From: Sinomicrobium pectinilyticum
GTDB taxonomy: Bacteria > Bacteroidota > Bacteroidia > Flavobacteriales > Flavobacteriaceae
Reading direction: 5' to 3'
Length of the DNA: 64,000 nt
NCBI RefSeq assembly: GCF_003725735.1
Contig: NZ_RJTM01000026.1
Coordinates: 34,568-98,567 of the forward strand
Shown: positions 8,720 through 17,661 of the stretch, one piece after another
Position numbering within the stretch: the stretch's first letter is position 1
Layout of the letters: each line of letters starts with the position of its first letter
Notes under the pieces: model-generated
Databases searched by the model: none
Told to the model about the DNA's origin: nothing
What the model saw: only the letters and a program-made list of their open reading frames with translations
Position numbers and translations under genes: made by a program

Positions 8720-9820
8720 CTATAGCTTTACTTCGCCTCCGTCTGCTGCAGATTTATATATGGCCTCTACTATACGGATATCCCTGAGTCCTTCTTCTCC
8801 GGGTACCAGCATGGGCTTTTTCTGCATAATGGCCAGTGCATCATCATCCATTTGTCTGATCTGCTGCCACGGAAGCTTGTAGCGATGATTAATTTCTCCC
8901 AACGGGCTGCTGCCCTTAACTCCTTCATAAGCAGAAAAAGGAGCCATTTCAATATTCCCTTTATCGCACGCTATATTGAGAAAGTTTACATTCTCCCCGA
9001 AACTGGTTTTAATATCTGCAAAAACACCTCCGGGAAATTCCAGTCTTGCCACGGCGGTCTCATCGAGACCGTTCTTATAAATTTCCGGTCTGGTAGTAGA
9101 TAATTCGGCGGAGACCACTGCTACGGGTTCCATGGCAGATCCCAGCCGGGCTCCCTGAATGGCATATACTCCCATATCGTACAGAGCACCGCCTCCCATT
9201 TCCTTTTTTTGCTTCCAGTGGTCGGTACGGTTATCCCGGTACCCGGCAGCGCAATTTATATTCCTGACATTCCCCAGTAGTTTTTCCTGCACAATACGCC
9301 GGTATTCCTGTGTGTTTGGTTCGTGATGGAGTCTGTAACCGATAGCAAGCGATCTTTTATTCTTATTGCAGGCATCTATCATATCCCTGCATTCCTGTTC
9401 CGTAATCGCCATTGGCTTTTCGCACCAGACATGTTTTCCGGCTTCCGCTGCCCTGACGGAATATTCCCGGTGCATAGACGGCGGCAGGACCACATAGACC
9501 ACATCGATATCCGGATTATCCGCTATCGTATCAAAATTTTCATAATTATAGATATTCTTATCCGGAATATTGTATTTTTTCCTCCATCTTTCCGCTTTGG
9601 CAGGGGTCCCGGTTACAATTCCCGCAAGAAAACAGTTCTTGGTCTGCTGCAATGCCGGGGCCAGCAGATCGGTACTATAGTATCCGAGTCCTACGAGGGC
9701 TACTCCCAGACGTTCTTTGGATTTATTACCGGCAGATAATAACAGGTTTGGCGTAAGGGCAACGGCGCCACTTCCCAGGGCCATAGTCTTCAATACGGTT
9801 CTTCTTGATAAAGAGTTCAT
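8720..9820 (-). CDS. Gfo/Idh/MocA family oxidoreductase with Tat signal
   Basis: NAD(P)-dependent sugar or inositol dehydrogenase-like protein, 366 residues. The N-terminus has a twin-arginine signal (SRRTVLKTMALGSGAVAL), so it is exported folded, presumably with its cofactor. A Rossmann motif GVALVGLGYYSTDL follows near residue 38, then the conserved CEKPMAITEQECRDM near residue 133 with the family's catalytic-region Lys, and the C-terminal alpha/beta domain with GGGALYDMGVYAIQGAR. Tat-exported members of this family are common in Bacteroidota and often handle glycosides, some with non-canonical NAD chemistry. The substrate cannot be read from the sequence or its neighbours. Confidence 0.87.
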   Translation of the reverse strand: MNSLSRRTVLKTMALGSGAVALTPNLLLSAGNKSKERLGVALVGLGYYSTDLLAPALQQTKNCFLAGIVTGTPAKAERWRKKYNIPDKNIYNYENFDTIADNPDIDVVYVVLPPSMHREYSVRAAEAGKHVWCEKPMAITEQECRDMIDACNKNKRSLAIGYRLHHEPNTQEYRRIVQEKLLGNVRNINCAAGYRDNRTDHWKQKKEMGGGALYDMGVYAIQGARLGSAMEPVAVVSAELSTTRPEIYKNGLDETAVARLEFPGGVFADIKTSFGENVNFLNIACDKGNIEMAPFSAYEGVKGSSPLGEINHRYKLPWQQIRQMDDDALAIMQKKPMLVPGEEGLRDIRIVEAIYKSAADGGEVKL

Positions 9821-10201
9821 GGTTTACAGAAGTTTTGATATCAGACGATTAAGTTAATTATTTTTTACACTTAATCAAATTCTTCCGGAAATTAGTTTGA
9901 CCATTGACAGCTTATATCATGAATGCACAATAGAAAGGTTCAGACTTCGGCAACTTCATCCTATACACCAAAGGTTTTAATATCCAAGCAGGGTACCAGG
10001 CAAGCATGAGCATACCTTTTCGGCCGGAGCGGATACGGAGATAAAAAAGCATAAAAAACGGCTCCGGAAGGCTGCCTCAAAAAATCACCATCTTCAGCGA
10101 AGCCGGGGATACCGGATATGGCAGGATAGGATATTCCGACTCCGCCCGAGATAGCAGTATTAAAATATCAGATAGCCGGACATTGAATCGCTACAAGACA
10201 A
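9821..10201. other. Intergenic stretch without recognisable gene
   Basis: 381 bases between two minus-strand genes. I see only short reading frames with no start context, no tRNA-like fold and no repeat shared with the rest of the window. The left end should hold the promoter of the Gfo/Idh/MocA gene, but no exact TAnnTTTG was found. Confidence 0.5.
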
Positions 10202-11149
10202 TTATTTACTTGCATTATTCAACATCTGCATGTCTTCGGTATCTAGTTGCAGTTTTGGTGCGTCGAAGAGGGTTTGTAATTGTTTTTCATTGGTAGCACT
10301 GGCAATCGGTGCGCCGATATGTGGCTGTGCCAGTAGCCAGGCCAGCGAAACCGTAGCCTGTGAAGTCCGGTGCTTCTCAGCTATCTCGTCCAGGGCGGCT
10401 ATGACCGCCATACCTTTTTCATTCAGGTATTTTTTTGCTCCTCCTCCGCGTACACTCTTATTCAGATCATCCTCCGAACGGTATTTCCCGGTCAGGAATC
10501 CCGCTGCAAGTGCCCAGTACGGGAAGACGGTAAGATTATATTTCTCCGCTAAGGGAGCATACTTCATTTCATAATTGGTGCGCTCCACCAGGTTGTAATG
10601 CGGTTGCAATGCCTGGTATCGGGGCAGATTGTTTTTCTCCGAAGCCTCAAAAGATGCCTTCAGCCGTTCCGGGGAAAGGTTGGATGCGGCAATATACCGT
10701 ACTTTTCCGGCTCTTATAATCTCATCATAAGCTTCCAGGGTTTCTTCCACCGGGGTCTTTTCATCATCAAAGTGGGTGTAATACAGGTCTATATAATCGG
10801 TCTGCAGGCGTTGTAATGATTTGTCCACTCCTTCCAGGATATGCTTTTTACTGGTATCCACGGGATGCAGACCGGTCTCTCCCCCCACTTTTGTGGCCAT
10901 AATTATTTTATCGCGATTCCCCCGTTCTTTCATCCATTTACCCAGAATGGTTTCCGACTGTCCCCCGCCTTTGCCATCTACCCAGTACGAATACATGTCG
11001 GCAGTATCGATAAAATTAAAACCTTCGGCTACAAAGGCATCCAGTATTTTAAAAGATTCCTTTTCGTTGAGTGTCCATCCGAACACATTGCCACCCAGGT
11101 TAATGGGTGCCACTTCCAGATCGGTATTTCCTATGATTACTTTTTTCAT
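10202..11149 (-). CDS. Aldo/keto reductase
   Basis: NADPH-dependent carbonyl reductase of the AKR fold, 315 residues. The catalytic tetrad is visible: Asp and Tyr in FIDTADMYSYW (near 48-55), Lys in ATKVGG and His in DLYYTHFDDEKTP. The C-terminal coenzyme-binding half has ATVSLAWLLAQPHIGAPIASA. It is the last gene of a minus-strand group with an MFS transporter and a short-chain dehydrogenase, all divergent from an AraC regulator, which suggests uptake or export of a compound together with its reduction. The physiological substrate is unknown; AKR substrate range is broad. Confidence 0.9.
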   Translation of the reverse strand: MKKVIIGNTDLEVAPINLGGNVFGWTLNEKESFKILDAFVAEGFNFIDTADMYSYWVDGKGGGQSETILGKWMKERGNRDKIIMATKVGGETGLHPVDTSKKHILEGVDKSLQRLQTDYIDLYYTHFDDEKTPVEETLEAYDEIIRAGKVRYIAASNLSPERLKASFEASEKNNLPRYQALQPHYNLVERTNYEMKYAPLAEKYNLTVFPYWALAAGFLTGKYRSEDDLNKSVRGGGAKKYLNEKGMAVIAALDEIAEKHRTSQATVSLAWLLAQPHIGAPIASATNEKQLQTLFDAPKLQLDTEDMQMLNNASK

Positions 11150-11249
11150 TATTACTTGATTTTACGGCTTATACAAAATATTACGTATTAATTTCCCGCA
11201 GGCACAACATCGATATGATAGCCATACCTGCCCGGGAATATCAGGGGGG

Positions 11250-12410
11250 CTACTTTTTCCAGGCGAGGTGGACCAATAAGGTCAGTACCCCGAACCCAAA
11301 TCCGGCGGCAGAAACCCCTGTCCATCCGAAATATTGCCATACTATTCCTCCTATAAAGGTACCTGTGGCACCACCGGTAAAATACAATACCATATATACT
11401 GTGTTGATCCGGTTTCGTTCCGGCGGGTTATCTTCAAAAATAATGGTCTGGTTGGTAATATGTACTGCCTGGATACCCAGGTCAAGAAACAGCGCCCCAA
11501 TGATAAGGACAACTATACTGCCTGCCCCCAGTCCCAGAAGTACCCACGATAGCATGGCAATAAAAACAGAGACCATAATTATGGTGTTTTTATTCATCGT
11601 ATCACTGAGTTTTCCTACCACGGTAGCTATTACTGCCCCCGCTATCCCTACAAAACCGAAAGCCCCGGCCTCCCTGCTTCCCATATTGAAAACCGGGGTT
11701 TCGAGAAGGAATATCAGGGTTGTCCAGAACACACTGAAACTGGCAAACACAAGGGAACCCCTCAACGCGGCAAGTCGCAGTTTGGGTTTGGTTTTAAACT
11801 GCTCTACTATAGAAATCAGCAGTTGTTTGTATGTCCCTTTAAAGTCGGGCCTGATCTCAGGCAGTTTCCACTTGAGGAAGAACCATAATACGGCTATAAT
11901 CCCGGCAGCTATGAAAAACATGGATCTCCACCCCAGGTAACTACCTATAAAACCGCTTAGCGTTCGCGATCCCAGGATCCCTATAAACATTCCTGTCATC
12001 ACTGTTCCTATGGCCTTACCCCTGTTACGGTCTTCCGCGAGCTGTGCTGCCATAGGTATCATGAGCTGCGGGATTACGGAAGTCAGCCCGATAAAGAGAC
12101 TGGACACCTTAAGAGTAGCAGGGCCAGGTGCCATACCGGCCGAAATAAGGGCCGCTATGATAAACGCAAAATCGATGAGTATCATCTTCTTTCGCTTCAG
12201 CATATCACCTAACGGGACGATTAGAAATAATCCCATTGCATACCCTATTTGTGTAAGCATCGGTACATCGCTGATGGCGGCTTCCGAAATTTCAAATTCC
12301 CCGGCCATATCTGCCAGTAACGGCTGATTGTAGTAATTATTTGCTACGACCATTCCCGTGGTTATTGCCATAAGCAGCAATAACCCGGGCGTTAATTCTT
12401 TCTTTTCCAA
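11250..12410 (-). CDS. MFS transporter
   Basis: Major-facilitator transporter of 386 residues with about twelve hydrophobic segments. The loop after TM2 has the family motif in the form GDMLKRKKMI, and the N-terminus reads GMVVANNYYNQPLLADMA, typical of the small aromatic-compound / drug exporter-like MFS group. The frame begins with TTG; the nearest in-frame ATG would cut into the first membrane helix, so I keep TTG, which is preceded by a purine-rich AAAAAAGAAG. It sits 24 bases after the SDR gene and 100 bases before the aldo/keto reductase gene, so co-transcription is likely. Substrate and direction unknown. Confidence 0.88.
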   Translation of the reverse strand: MEKKELTPGLLLLMAITTGMVVANNYYNQPLLADMAGEFEISEAAISDVPMLTQIGYAMGLFLIVPLGDMLKRKKMILIDFAFIIAALISAGMAPGPATLKVSSLFIGLTSVIPQLMIPMAAQLAEDRNRGKAIGTVMTGMFIGILGSRTLSGFIGSYLGWRSMFFIAAGIIAVLWFFLKWKLPEIRPDFKGTYKQLLISIVEQFKTKPKLRLAALRGSLVFASFSVFWTTLIFLLETPVFNMGSREAGAFGFVGIAGAVIATVVGKLSDTMNKNTIIMVSVFIAMLSWVLLGLGAGSIVVLIIGALFLDLGIQAVHITNQTIIFEDNPPERNRINTVYMVLYFTGGATGTFIGGIVWQYFGWTGVSAAGFGFGVLTLLVHLAWKK

Positions 12411-12434
12411 CTTCTTTTTTCTGTTAACAATACC

Positions 12435-13229
12435 CTAAACGATATAATTGGCCACACCACCGTCTACCCTGAGTGCCGCACCGTTGGTAGCAGAGGACAA
12501 CGGACTTGCTATATAGGTAACCATATTGGCCACTTCTTCCGTATTGGCAAAACGTTGAATAAGGGATGTGGGTCTTCTCGTTTCGAAAAACTCTCTCTGT
12601 ATTTCTTCCACGGTTGTTCCTTTTTCCCGGGCCTGTTCATTCAGGTCCTTTTCATTCGCCCTGCTCATCGTAGGGCCGGGCAATACACTGTTTACCGTAA
12701 CCCCGGAACCTTTACTAAGTCTTGCGAGCCCCCTGGAAACGGCAAGTTGTGCTGTTTTACTAAGGCCGTAATGCACCATTTCGACAGGAATATTCAGGGC
12801 AGATTCGCTGGATATAAAAATGATCCTTCCATTATTCTTTTCCAGCATCCTTGGAAAATAATGCCTGGCCAGGCGTATTCCGCTCATCACGTTTATATCA
12901 AACATCTCAAACCACTCTTCATCGGTAATATCTTCAAATTTAACCTGGTTAAAAATACCGACGTTGTTCACCAGGATATCCACATCAGGGATTTCCTTCA
13001 ATAAATTGGCTATGTCCTCCTTTTTGGAAAAATCGGCTGCGATACCGGTAATCCCGTTGTTATTCGTAGCTATTCTCAAATCCTTAATCTTCTCTGCCAC
13101 ATCCATGGCTTTTCTACCGTTTATAATCACATGGGCTCCTTCCGCAGCAAGCCCCTTGGCTATGGCATAACCTATTCCGGCAGTAGAACCGGTAACCAAA
13201 GCTGTCTTCCCTTCTAATTGCAAATTCAT
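12435..13229 (-). CDS. Short-chain dehydrogenase/reductase (SDR)
   Basis: Classical SDR of 264 residues. The cofactor loop TGSTAGIGYAIAKGL is near residue 14, NNVGIF marks the adenine-ring region, and the catalytic Ser and Tyr-x3-Lys are in SSESALNIP and YGLSKTA (near 140-160). The arginine in the second strand (NGRKAMD) points to NADP preference. It ends in VDGGVANYIV, the usual C-terminal motif. First gene of the SDR - MFS - aldo/keto reductase group and separated by 258 bases from the divergent AraC-type regulator, which probably controls it. Substrate unknown. Confidence 0.9.
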   Translation of the reverse strand: MNLQLEGKTALVTGSTAGIGYAIAKGLAAEGAHVIINGRKAMDVAEKIKDLRIATNNNGITGIAADFSKKEDIANLLKEIPDVDILVNNVGIFNQVKFEDITDEEWFEMFDINVMSGIRLARHYFPRMLEKNNGRIIFISSESALNIPVEMVHYGLSKTAQLAVSRGLARLSKGSGVTVNSVLPGPTMSRANEKDLNEQAREKGTTVEEIQREFFETRRPTSLIQRFANTEEVANMVTYIASPLSSATNGAALRVDGGVANYIV

Positions 13230-13487
13230 GATCTTTTATTTTTGTTTAAAAACATCTTGTTATAATCAGAAAAAAGGTGTCTGCAAAACTTTCAGTCATT
13301 CCCTCCCAAATCTTTGCGGTTTCGGAAGGTGTACCAAACCGTGTCCCGGGAAACTCAGGCCAATGGGCAACCCGGCAATTGTGTACGTTATCGTTTCCTT
13401 TTTCACAATCAAAATTTTATACGAAGTAACAACAAGGAAGCAGGAAGTCCTTTGTAAAAAAACATTATTTTTTTGTAAATTTCCATT

Positions 13488-14336
13488 ATGGAACGTTACA
13501 AGCAATTCAACCGGCTTATCGTGAATGATTTTACCACGGATGTCTGGCAACACCCGTTGCATAATCACAATCATTATGAAATCATATTCATAGCCGGGGG
13601 GTCCGGGATACATCACCTTAATAAACGCCTGATGCCTTATAAAACCGGCGATTTATACCTGCTGGGACCCGAAGATGAACATGAATTTATTATTGAAGAA
13701 ACCACCCGTTTTATCTATTTCAAATTTACCAGACGCTACCTGGAGTCTTTTGATTCAGAAAACCCGGCCCAATGGAACCGGTATATCGATGATTTGCTGA
13801 GCAGGCCCGAGCGGAAAAAAGGCGACATGCTCAGGATTGCAACCGATAAAGCCATTGTGGCTACTTTACTGGAACTCATTGTCAGCGAATACGGGCGTAA
13901 TGAGATTTTTGGAAAAAATCTCATTTTTCAGTGGTTCAAATCCATCATAATGGTGCTCAGGAGAAACTGGCGAAGTTGCGGAACCCGTCCGGACCGTTCG
14001 GCAGGTTCGGTAATTACGGAAGAGCTATTGGAATATATAGAACTTCATATCTATGATCCTAAAATGTTAAGTCAAAAGGTCATAGCGGAGCATTTCCACT
14101 ACTCCCGGAATTATATCGGCGTGTTGTTTAAGGAAAAGGTAGGGACATCCTTAAAGAATTACATTCAGCAATACCGCTACAACTTACTCGAACAACGCCT
14201 GAAGCACGGCAATACCGGAACCAAACAGCTCGCTCTGGAATTTGGTTTCACCGACGAGAGCCATTTACACAAGTTTGTAAAAGGATACGGAGGAAGGACA
14301 TTCTCCGAATTGAAGTTACTGGCCTCACAGTCTTAA
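13488..14336 (+). CDS. AraC family transcriptional regulator
   Basis: 282 residues. The N-terminal half is a cupin-like sensor domain (HNHNHYEIIFIAGGSGIHHL near 25, then GDLYLLGPEDEHEF). The C-terminal 100 residues carry two helix-turn-helix motifs: IAEHFHYSRNYIGVLFKEKV with SLKNYIQQYRYNLL, then TKQLALEFGFTDESHLHKFV. It is divergent from the SDR - MFS - aldo/keto reductase genes, so the natural inference is that it responds to their substrate and activates them from the shared 258-bp spacer. The spacer contains AT-rich segments but no convincing direct repeats that I could assign as binding sites. Confidence 0.9.
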   Translation: MERYKQFNRLIVNDFTTDVWQHPLHNHNHYEIIFIAGGSGIHHLNKRLMPYKTGDLYLLGPEDEHEFIIEETTRFIYFKFTRRYLESFDSENPAQWNRYIDDLLSRPERKKGDMLRIATDKAIVATLLELIVSEYGRNEIFGKNLIFQWFKSIIMVLRRNWRSCGTRPDRSAGSVITEELLEYIELHIYDPKMLSQKVIAEHFHYSRNYIGVLFKEKVGTSLKNYIQQYRYNLLEQRLKHGNTGTKQLALEFGFTDESHLHKFVKGYGGRTFSELKLLASQS

Positions 14337-14448
14337 AGGAATGTTATTTTTATTTTAAAATTTTGTAATAAATCGATGGGAATTTTTATTTTTCTCATTT
14401 AAATCCAGGAAATTGCTTCTTTAAATGGATTTATTTATAATGTTTTTA

Positions 14449-14456
14449 TAAGTTTG
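14449..14456 (+). promoter_or_regulatory. Putative -7 box TAAGTTTG of the TPR protein gene
   Basis: Exact TAnnTTTG match, 32 bases before the ATG at 14489, the usual distance in this phylum. The -33 region is A/T-rich without a clear TTTG at 19-21 nt. Confidence 0.5.
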
Positions 14457-14488
14457 CGATTATTTATCTTAATCCATAATAACAAATC

Positions 14489-15853
14489 ATGAAAAGGAAT
14501 TTTTCTGTATTGGCAGGTATTTTTGGTTCCGTTCTATTCAGTTTTGCGCAGCAGAACCCTGAATGCCCACAAAACCTTTCCATTTTTGCAGAACACGCAA
14601 AAAACAAAAACTATGATTCGGCTTATGAGCCGTGGAAAATGGTCTATGAAAACTGTCCGGATCTGCACTGGGCCACTTACCATTACGGTGAACGGATATT
14701 AAAGGATAAAATTCAAAAAGATCCTGCTAACAAAGAGCAGTATATCAAAACGTTGACAGAGCTGTATAAATCGGGACCAAAATACTTTCCCAAGCGTTAC
14801 ACCGAAGTAGGAAGTCTTATAGACATTGCTCTTTTGACAAATGATAATAAACTGGGATCACAGGAAGAAATTTACGATCTTCTGGACCAGGCTTTCAAAA
14901 AGGACAAAGACGCTTTTAAAAATCCGAAAGCGCTGTACCTCTACTTCTCCACACTGGTAGATTTGCAGGCTGCCGGTAAAAAAGACCTCCAGGAAGTATT
15001 TGATGTATATGACGAAGTAACTGCCAAGATTGCTGAAGAAAACCAGGAACTTGCGGAAACTATCGTTAAATATGTAGCTAAAGAAGACGAAGGCACCCTT
15101 ACTGCCAAAGAAAAGCAAATACTTGCGGCTGCCCGTCAAAACGGGGAAAACTATGAAAAGATAAGCAGCAGTATCGATAGCAAACTTGGTAAACTGGCAG
15201 ATTGTGATAACCTTATCCCGTTGTACCAAAAGAATTTTGATGCACATCAGAATGATGCGGCATGGCTTAAAAGCGCTGCCGGGAGAATGGATTCCAAAGA
15301 TTGTACAGGAGACCCTCTTTTCGTAAAACTGGTAGAAGCCCTGGATAAGATAGAGCCTTCGGCAAGTTCCAAATACTACCTCGGCTCCCTTTATGAAGAG
15401 CAGGGAAATAAAAGCAAGGCCCTGGAGTTTTTCAAACAATCTATCCAGCTGGAAAGCGACCCGATAAAGAAAGCTAACAAGTTGACAAGCATTGCTTCCA
15501 AAATGAGCAAAAGCGGACAAAAGTCCGCTGCGAGAAACTATGCTCAACAGGCGCTGGACGTTAATCCTGCCAACGGTACACCTTACCTGATCATTGCTTC
15601 ACTATATGCCAACAGCGCTAACGAATGCGGTAGCACTACTTTCGAGAAAAGGGCTATTTACTGGAAAGCTGCAGAGATGGCAAGAAAAGCCGGACAGGTT
15701 GATCCTTCCCTGAAAAGCCGCGCGGCACAAACTGCTGCAAGCTACGCAGGAAGGGCTCCCAGCAAACAGGACATCTTCAGTGCCGGAATGAGTGGAAAAA
15801 CAGTAAACTTCAGTTGTTGGATTGGCGGTAGCGTAAAAGTGCCTGATTTATAG
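14489..15853 (+). CDS. Exported tetratricopeptide-repeat protein
   Basis: 454 residues starting with a signal peptide (MKRNFSVLAGIFGSVLFSFAQ). The body is almost entirely helical with TPR-like repeats, clearest at SSKYYLGSLYEEQGNKSKAL / EFFKQSIQLESDP near residues 290-325 and in the next repeat SAARNYAQQALDVNPANGTP. There is no membrane anchor after the signal and no enzyme domain, so it is probably a periplasmic scaffold. Similar proteins are widespread in Flavobacteriia without assigned function. Its own promoter box and a two-way terminator after it make it a single-gene unit. Confidence 0.8.
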   Translation: MKRNFSVLAGIFGSVLFSFAQQNPECPQNLSIFAEHAKNKNYDSAYEPWKMVYENCPDLHWATYHYGERILKDKIQKDPANKEQYIKTLTELYKSGPKYFPKRYTEVGSLIDIALLTNDNKLGSQEEIYDLLDQAFKKDKDAFKNPKALYLYFSTLVDLQAAGKKDLQEVFDVYDEVTAKIAEENQELAETIVKYVAKEDEGTLTAKEKQILAAARQNGENYEKISSSIDSKLGKLADCDNLIPLYQKNFDAHQNDAAWLKSAAGRMDSKDCTGDPLFVKLVEALDKIEPSASSKYYLGSLYEEQGNKSKALEFFKQSIQLESDPIKKANKLTSIASKMSKSGQKSAARNYAQQALDVNPANGTPYLIIASLYANSANECGSTTFEKRAIYWKAAEMARKAGQVDPSLKSRAAQTAASYAGRAPSKQDIFSAGMSGKTVNFSCWIGGSVKVPDL

Positions 15854-15890
15854 TAACTATCTACCCTTTTTCAATCATTACCATACAAAA

Positions 15891-15931
15891 AACCGGGTTT
15901 ACACTACACTATGTAAACCCGGGTTTCTTTT
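15891..15931. terminator. Two-way terminator between convergent genes
   Basis: Stem AACCGGGTTTAC / GTAAACCCGGGTT (one bulged G) with a 10-nt loop. On the plus strand it is followed by TTTCTTTTTT; on the minus strand by GGTTTTTTG. It lies between the stop codons of the TPR gene and the HEPN-like gene. Confidence 0.85.
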
Positions 15932-17092
15932 TTAAACCACGGGTACGCCGTTTTTCAGGTATCCGGACATGATTTCGTTAAGACATTCCATTTCTTCATA
16001 CGGCAGTAACTGTACGGCAAGTTCCAGAGCAGTTTTTATTTCCATATAAGGTTGTGGTATGAAGCCGGAGAGGTCGTACTCCGGGTATTCCATAGCCATG
16101 ACACACACTTTGATCAGGCTTGAGACACCAAACAACACCTCCAAAGGACTCTCCAGTAAAAAACCTGCTTTGTAGTATACCTTTTCGGAATTCTCCTGGT
16201 ATTTATAAAATTTCTTTTCTATAAGCTTCTCTATCCTCCTTTTTATTTCATCCTTTTCTTCCGCGGATAATGGTACGGCCCGTGGCGAAGGAGATTTCTT
16301 TTCCGGGGACCCTGAAACTTTTTTACCTGTTTCACATGCTTTGATCCCTGCATCGAAAAGCTCCCGGATCTCGGTTTGTAGTAACCTGTATTTCTCCTGC
16401 AGCAACAGCAGTTCTTCTTTGCCTATCTGGTAGTCATATCCGTATCTTACTTCTTTATAAGCATGGTCAAGTAACTGCAACAACCTGTTTTCTTCTTCAT
16501 TTCCCGGGTCAAATAGCATCCCGAGTCGCGGAATAAAATCGCGGACATATTTTTGATGCTCTGCAATACTGTGACATATTTTTTCCTTTCCGGTTACCAA
16601 TATTTCTGCCAGCCGGAAAGCAATTTCCAGGGACTGATGCAACATAAATGCCGCTTGCGGATAGTCTTCCTTATCACAATAAAAATCAGTCCCTTCCCGG
16701 AAAGCCCTTATTTTGGTACATTCCGTTTCAAACCGTTCTTTCGCCACGGCCATCACCTTTTCCATATCTATATTTTCCGATGGTGGTTCTATGTGTTCTT
16801 CATTGCTGTAAACCAGGTTCCGGCTTTGACAAACACGGATAAAAAAGAGGTTTCCTTCACGCATTTGTTTTTTCATGTATTGCAATGTGTACAGGCGAAG
16901 CAGAAAACCCTCCTGTCCCCCCAGTATATCTGCTATTACAGAAGAGTGATCGTGTTGCCTGGGAAAAGTTTTTTCGGAGAATAGTACCAATATCAGCTTT
17001 TTACCTTCCTCCATATCGGAGATATAAACATACTCGGCATCTATTAAAGCAGTTATTCTAGACAGTATTTCTTGTATGGCAGTATTTTTCAT
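15932..17092 (-). CDS. HEPN-domain-like protein with an extra C-terminal domain
   Basis: 386 residues. The central part (about 135-245) resembles HEPN domains found beside nucleotidyltransferases in Bacteroidota: YPQAAFMLHQSLEIAFRLAE, then HSIAEHQKYVRDFIPRLG and LLDHAYKEVRYGYDYQI. I do not see the Rx4-6H RNase motif of toxic HEPN proteins, so an RNase role is doubtful. The N-terminal 130 residues may be a decayed nucleotidyltransferase; no GSxxxG/DxD motif is visible. After a charged linker rich in Ser, Pro and Lys (near 255-285) comes a C-terminal domain (about 290-386) that resembles the separate small protein encoded just upstream. Function unknown; the domain call rests on pattern recognition. 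Confidence 0.65.
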   Translation of the reverse strand: MKNTAIQEILSRITALIDAEYVYISDMEEGKKLILVLFSEKTFPRQHDHSSVIADILGGQEGFLLRLYTLQYMKKQMREGNLFFIRVCQSRNLVYSNEEHIEPPSENIDMEKVMAVAKERFETECTKIRAFREGTDFYCDKEDYPQAAFMLHQSLEIAFRLAEILVTGKEKICHSIAEHQKYVRDFIPRLGMLFDPGNEEENRLLQLLDHAYKEVRYGYDYQIGKEELLLLQEKYRLLQTEIRELFDAGIKACETGKKVSGSPEKKSPSPRAVPLSAEEKDEIKRRIEKLIEKKFYKYQENSEKVYYKAGFLLESPLEVLFGVSSLIKVCVMAMEYPEYDLSGFIPQPYMEIKTALELAVQLLPYEEMECLNEIMSGYLKNGVPVV

Positions 17093-17279
17093 AAATATTA
17101 TTTTTAATGATTAGAAAAAGGTCATTTTCAGGTAATGGATTCCCTTTCCCCGCCGACAATCAGGGCGGGAAATATCGCAATGAAAATAAAACCTCATATT
17201 TGAATTTAAAATCGGGGCAAGTGTCCGGAAGGGTGGAAAAATCTTAGCTTTTGCGGAAATAATCCCGGAGAATGAATGT

Positions 17280-17561
17280 CTATACAATCACTTTCGTACA
17301 TGGGCAACAATTAATAAATAATTCCCAATGCTTGTTTACGCCGAGGTGCGGGCGGGAGATATCCGAACAGATTTCCGGTGCTTCTTCTGTAGCCACGACA
17401 CATGACTTCAATAAACCGGAGATCGTACTTAAGAGGTTCTGATACCCCCTCTGACGGATATCTACCATATAACCTCCTTTACCCGGACAATATTTCAAAT
17501 ACCGGAAACGGGCCGGAGCAATTTTCCGAAGTTCATTTAATACAATATATTCCTGTTTCAT
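17280..17561 (-). CDS. Small protein resembling the C-terminal domain of the neighbouring HEPN-like protein
   Basis: 93 residues. Its second half (SGLLKSCVVATEEAPEICSD, then ISRPHLGVNKHWELFINCCP) aligns by eye with the C-terminal region of the downstream HEPN-like protein (SSLIKVCVMAMEYPEYDLSG, then FIPQPYMEIKTALELAVQLL), including the Cys-Val core and the spacing. The gene lies 187 bases upstream of it on the same strand. It has a clear ATG and no signal peptide. It could be a stand-alone partner or regulator of the larger protein, or the relic of a duplication. No known family recognised. Confidence 0.55.
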   Translation of the reverse strand: MKQEYIVLNELRKIAPARFRYLKYCPGKGGYMVDIRQRGYQNLLSTISGLLKSCVVATEEAPEICSDISRPHLGVNKHWELFINCCPCTKVIV

Positions 17562-17661
17562 AATGGTGTAGTTTTAAGTTCTGCTAATTATACACCCGAA
17601 ACTACTATCAGGCCCAACTAAAACAGCTTTTTTCGCAAATTCTTTTTCCTCCCGTTGAAGA

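Noticed and set aside
11215..11940. 241-codon frame antisense to the MFS transporter gene
   Set aside because: It reads Ser/Thr/Pro-rich, as expected for the complement of membrane helices.
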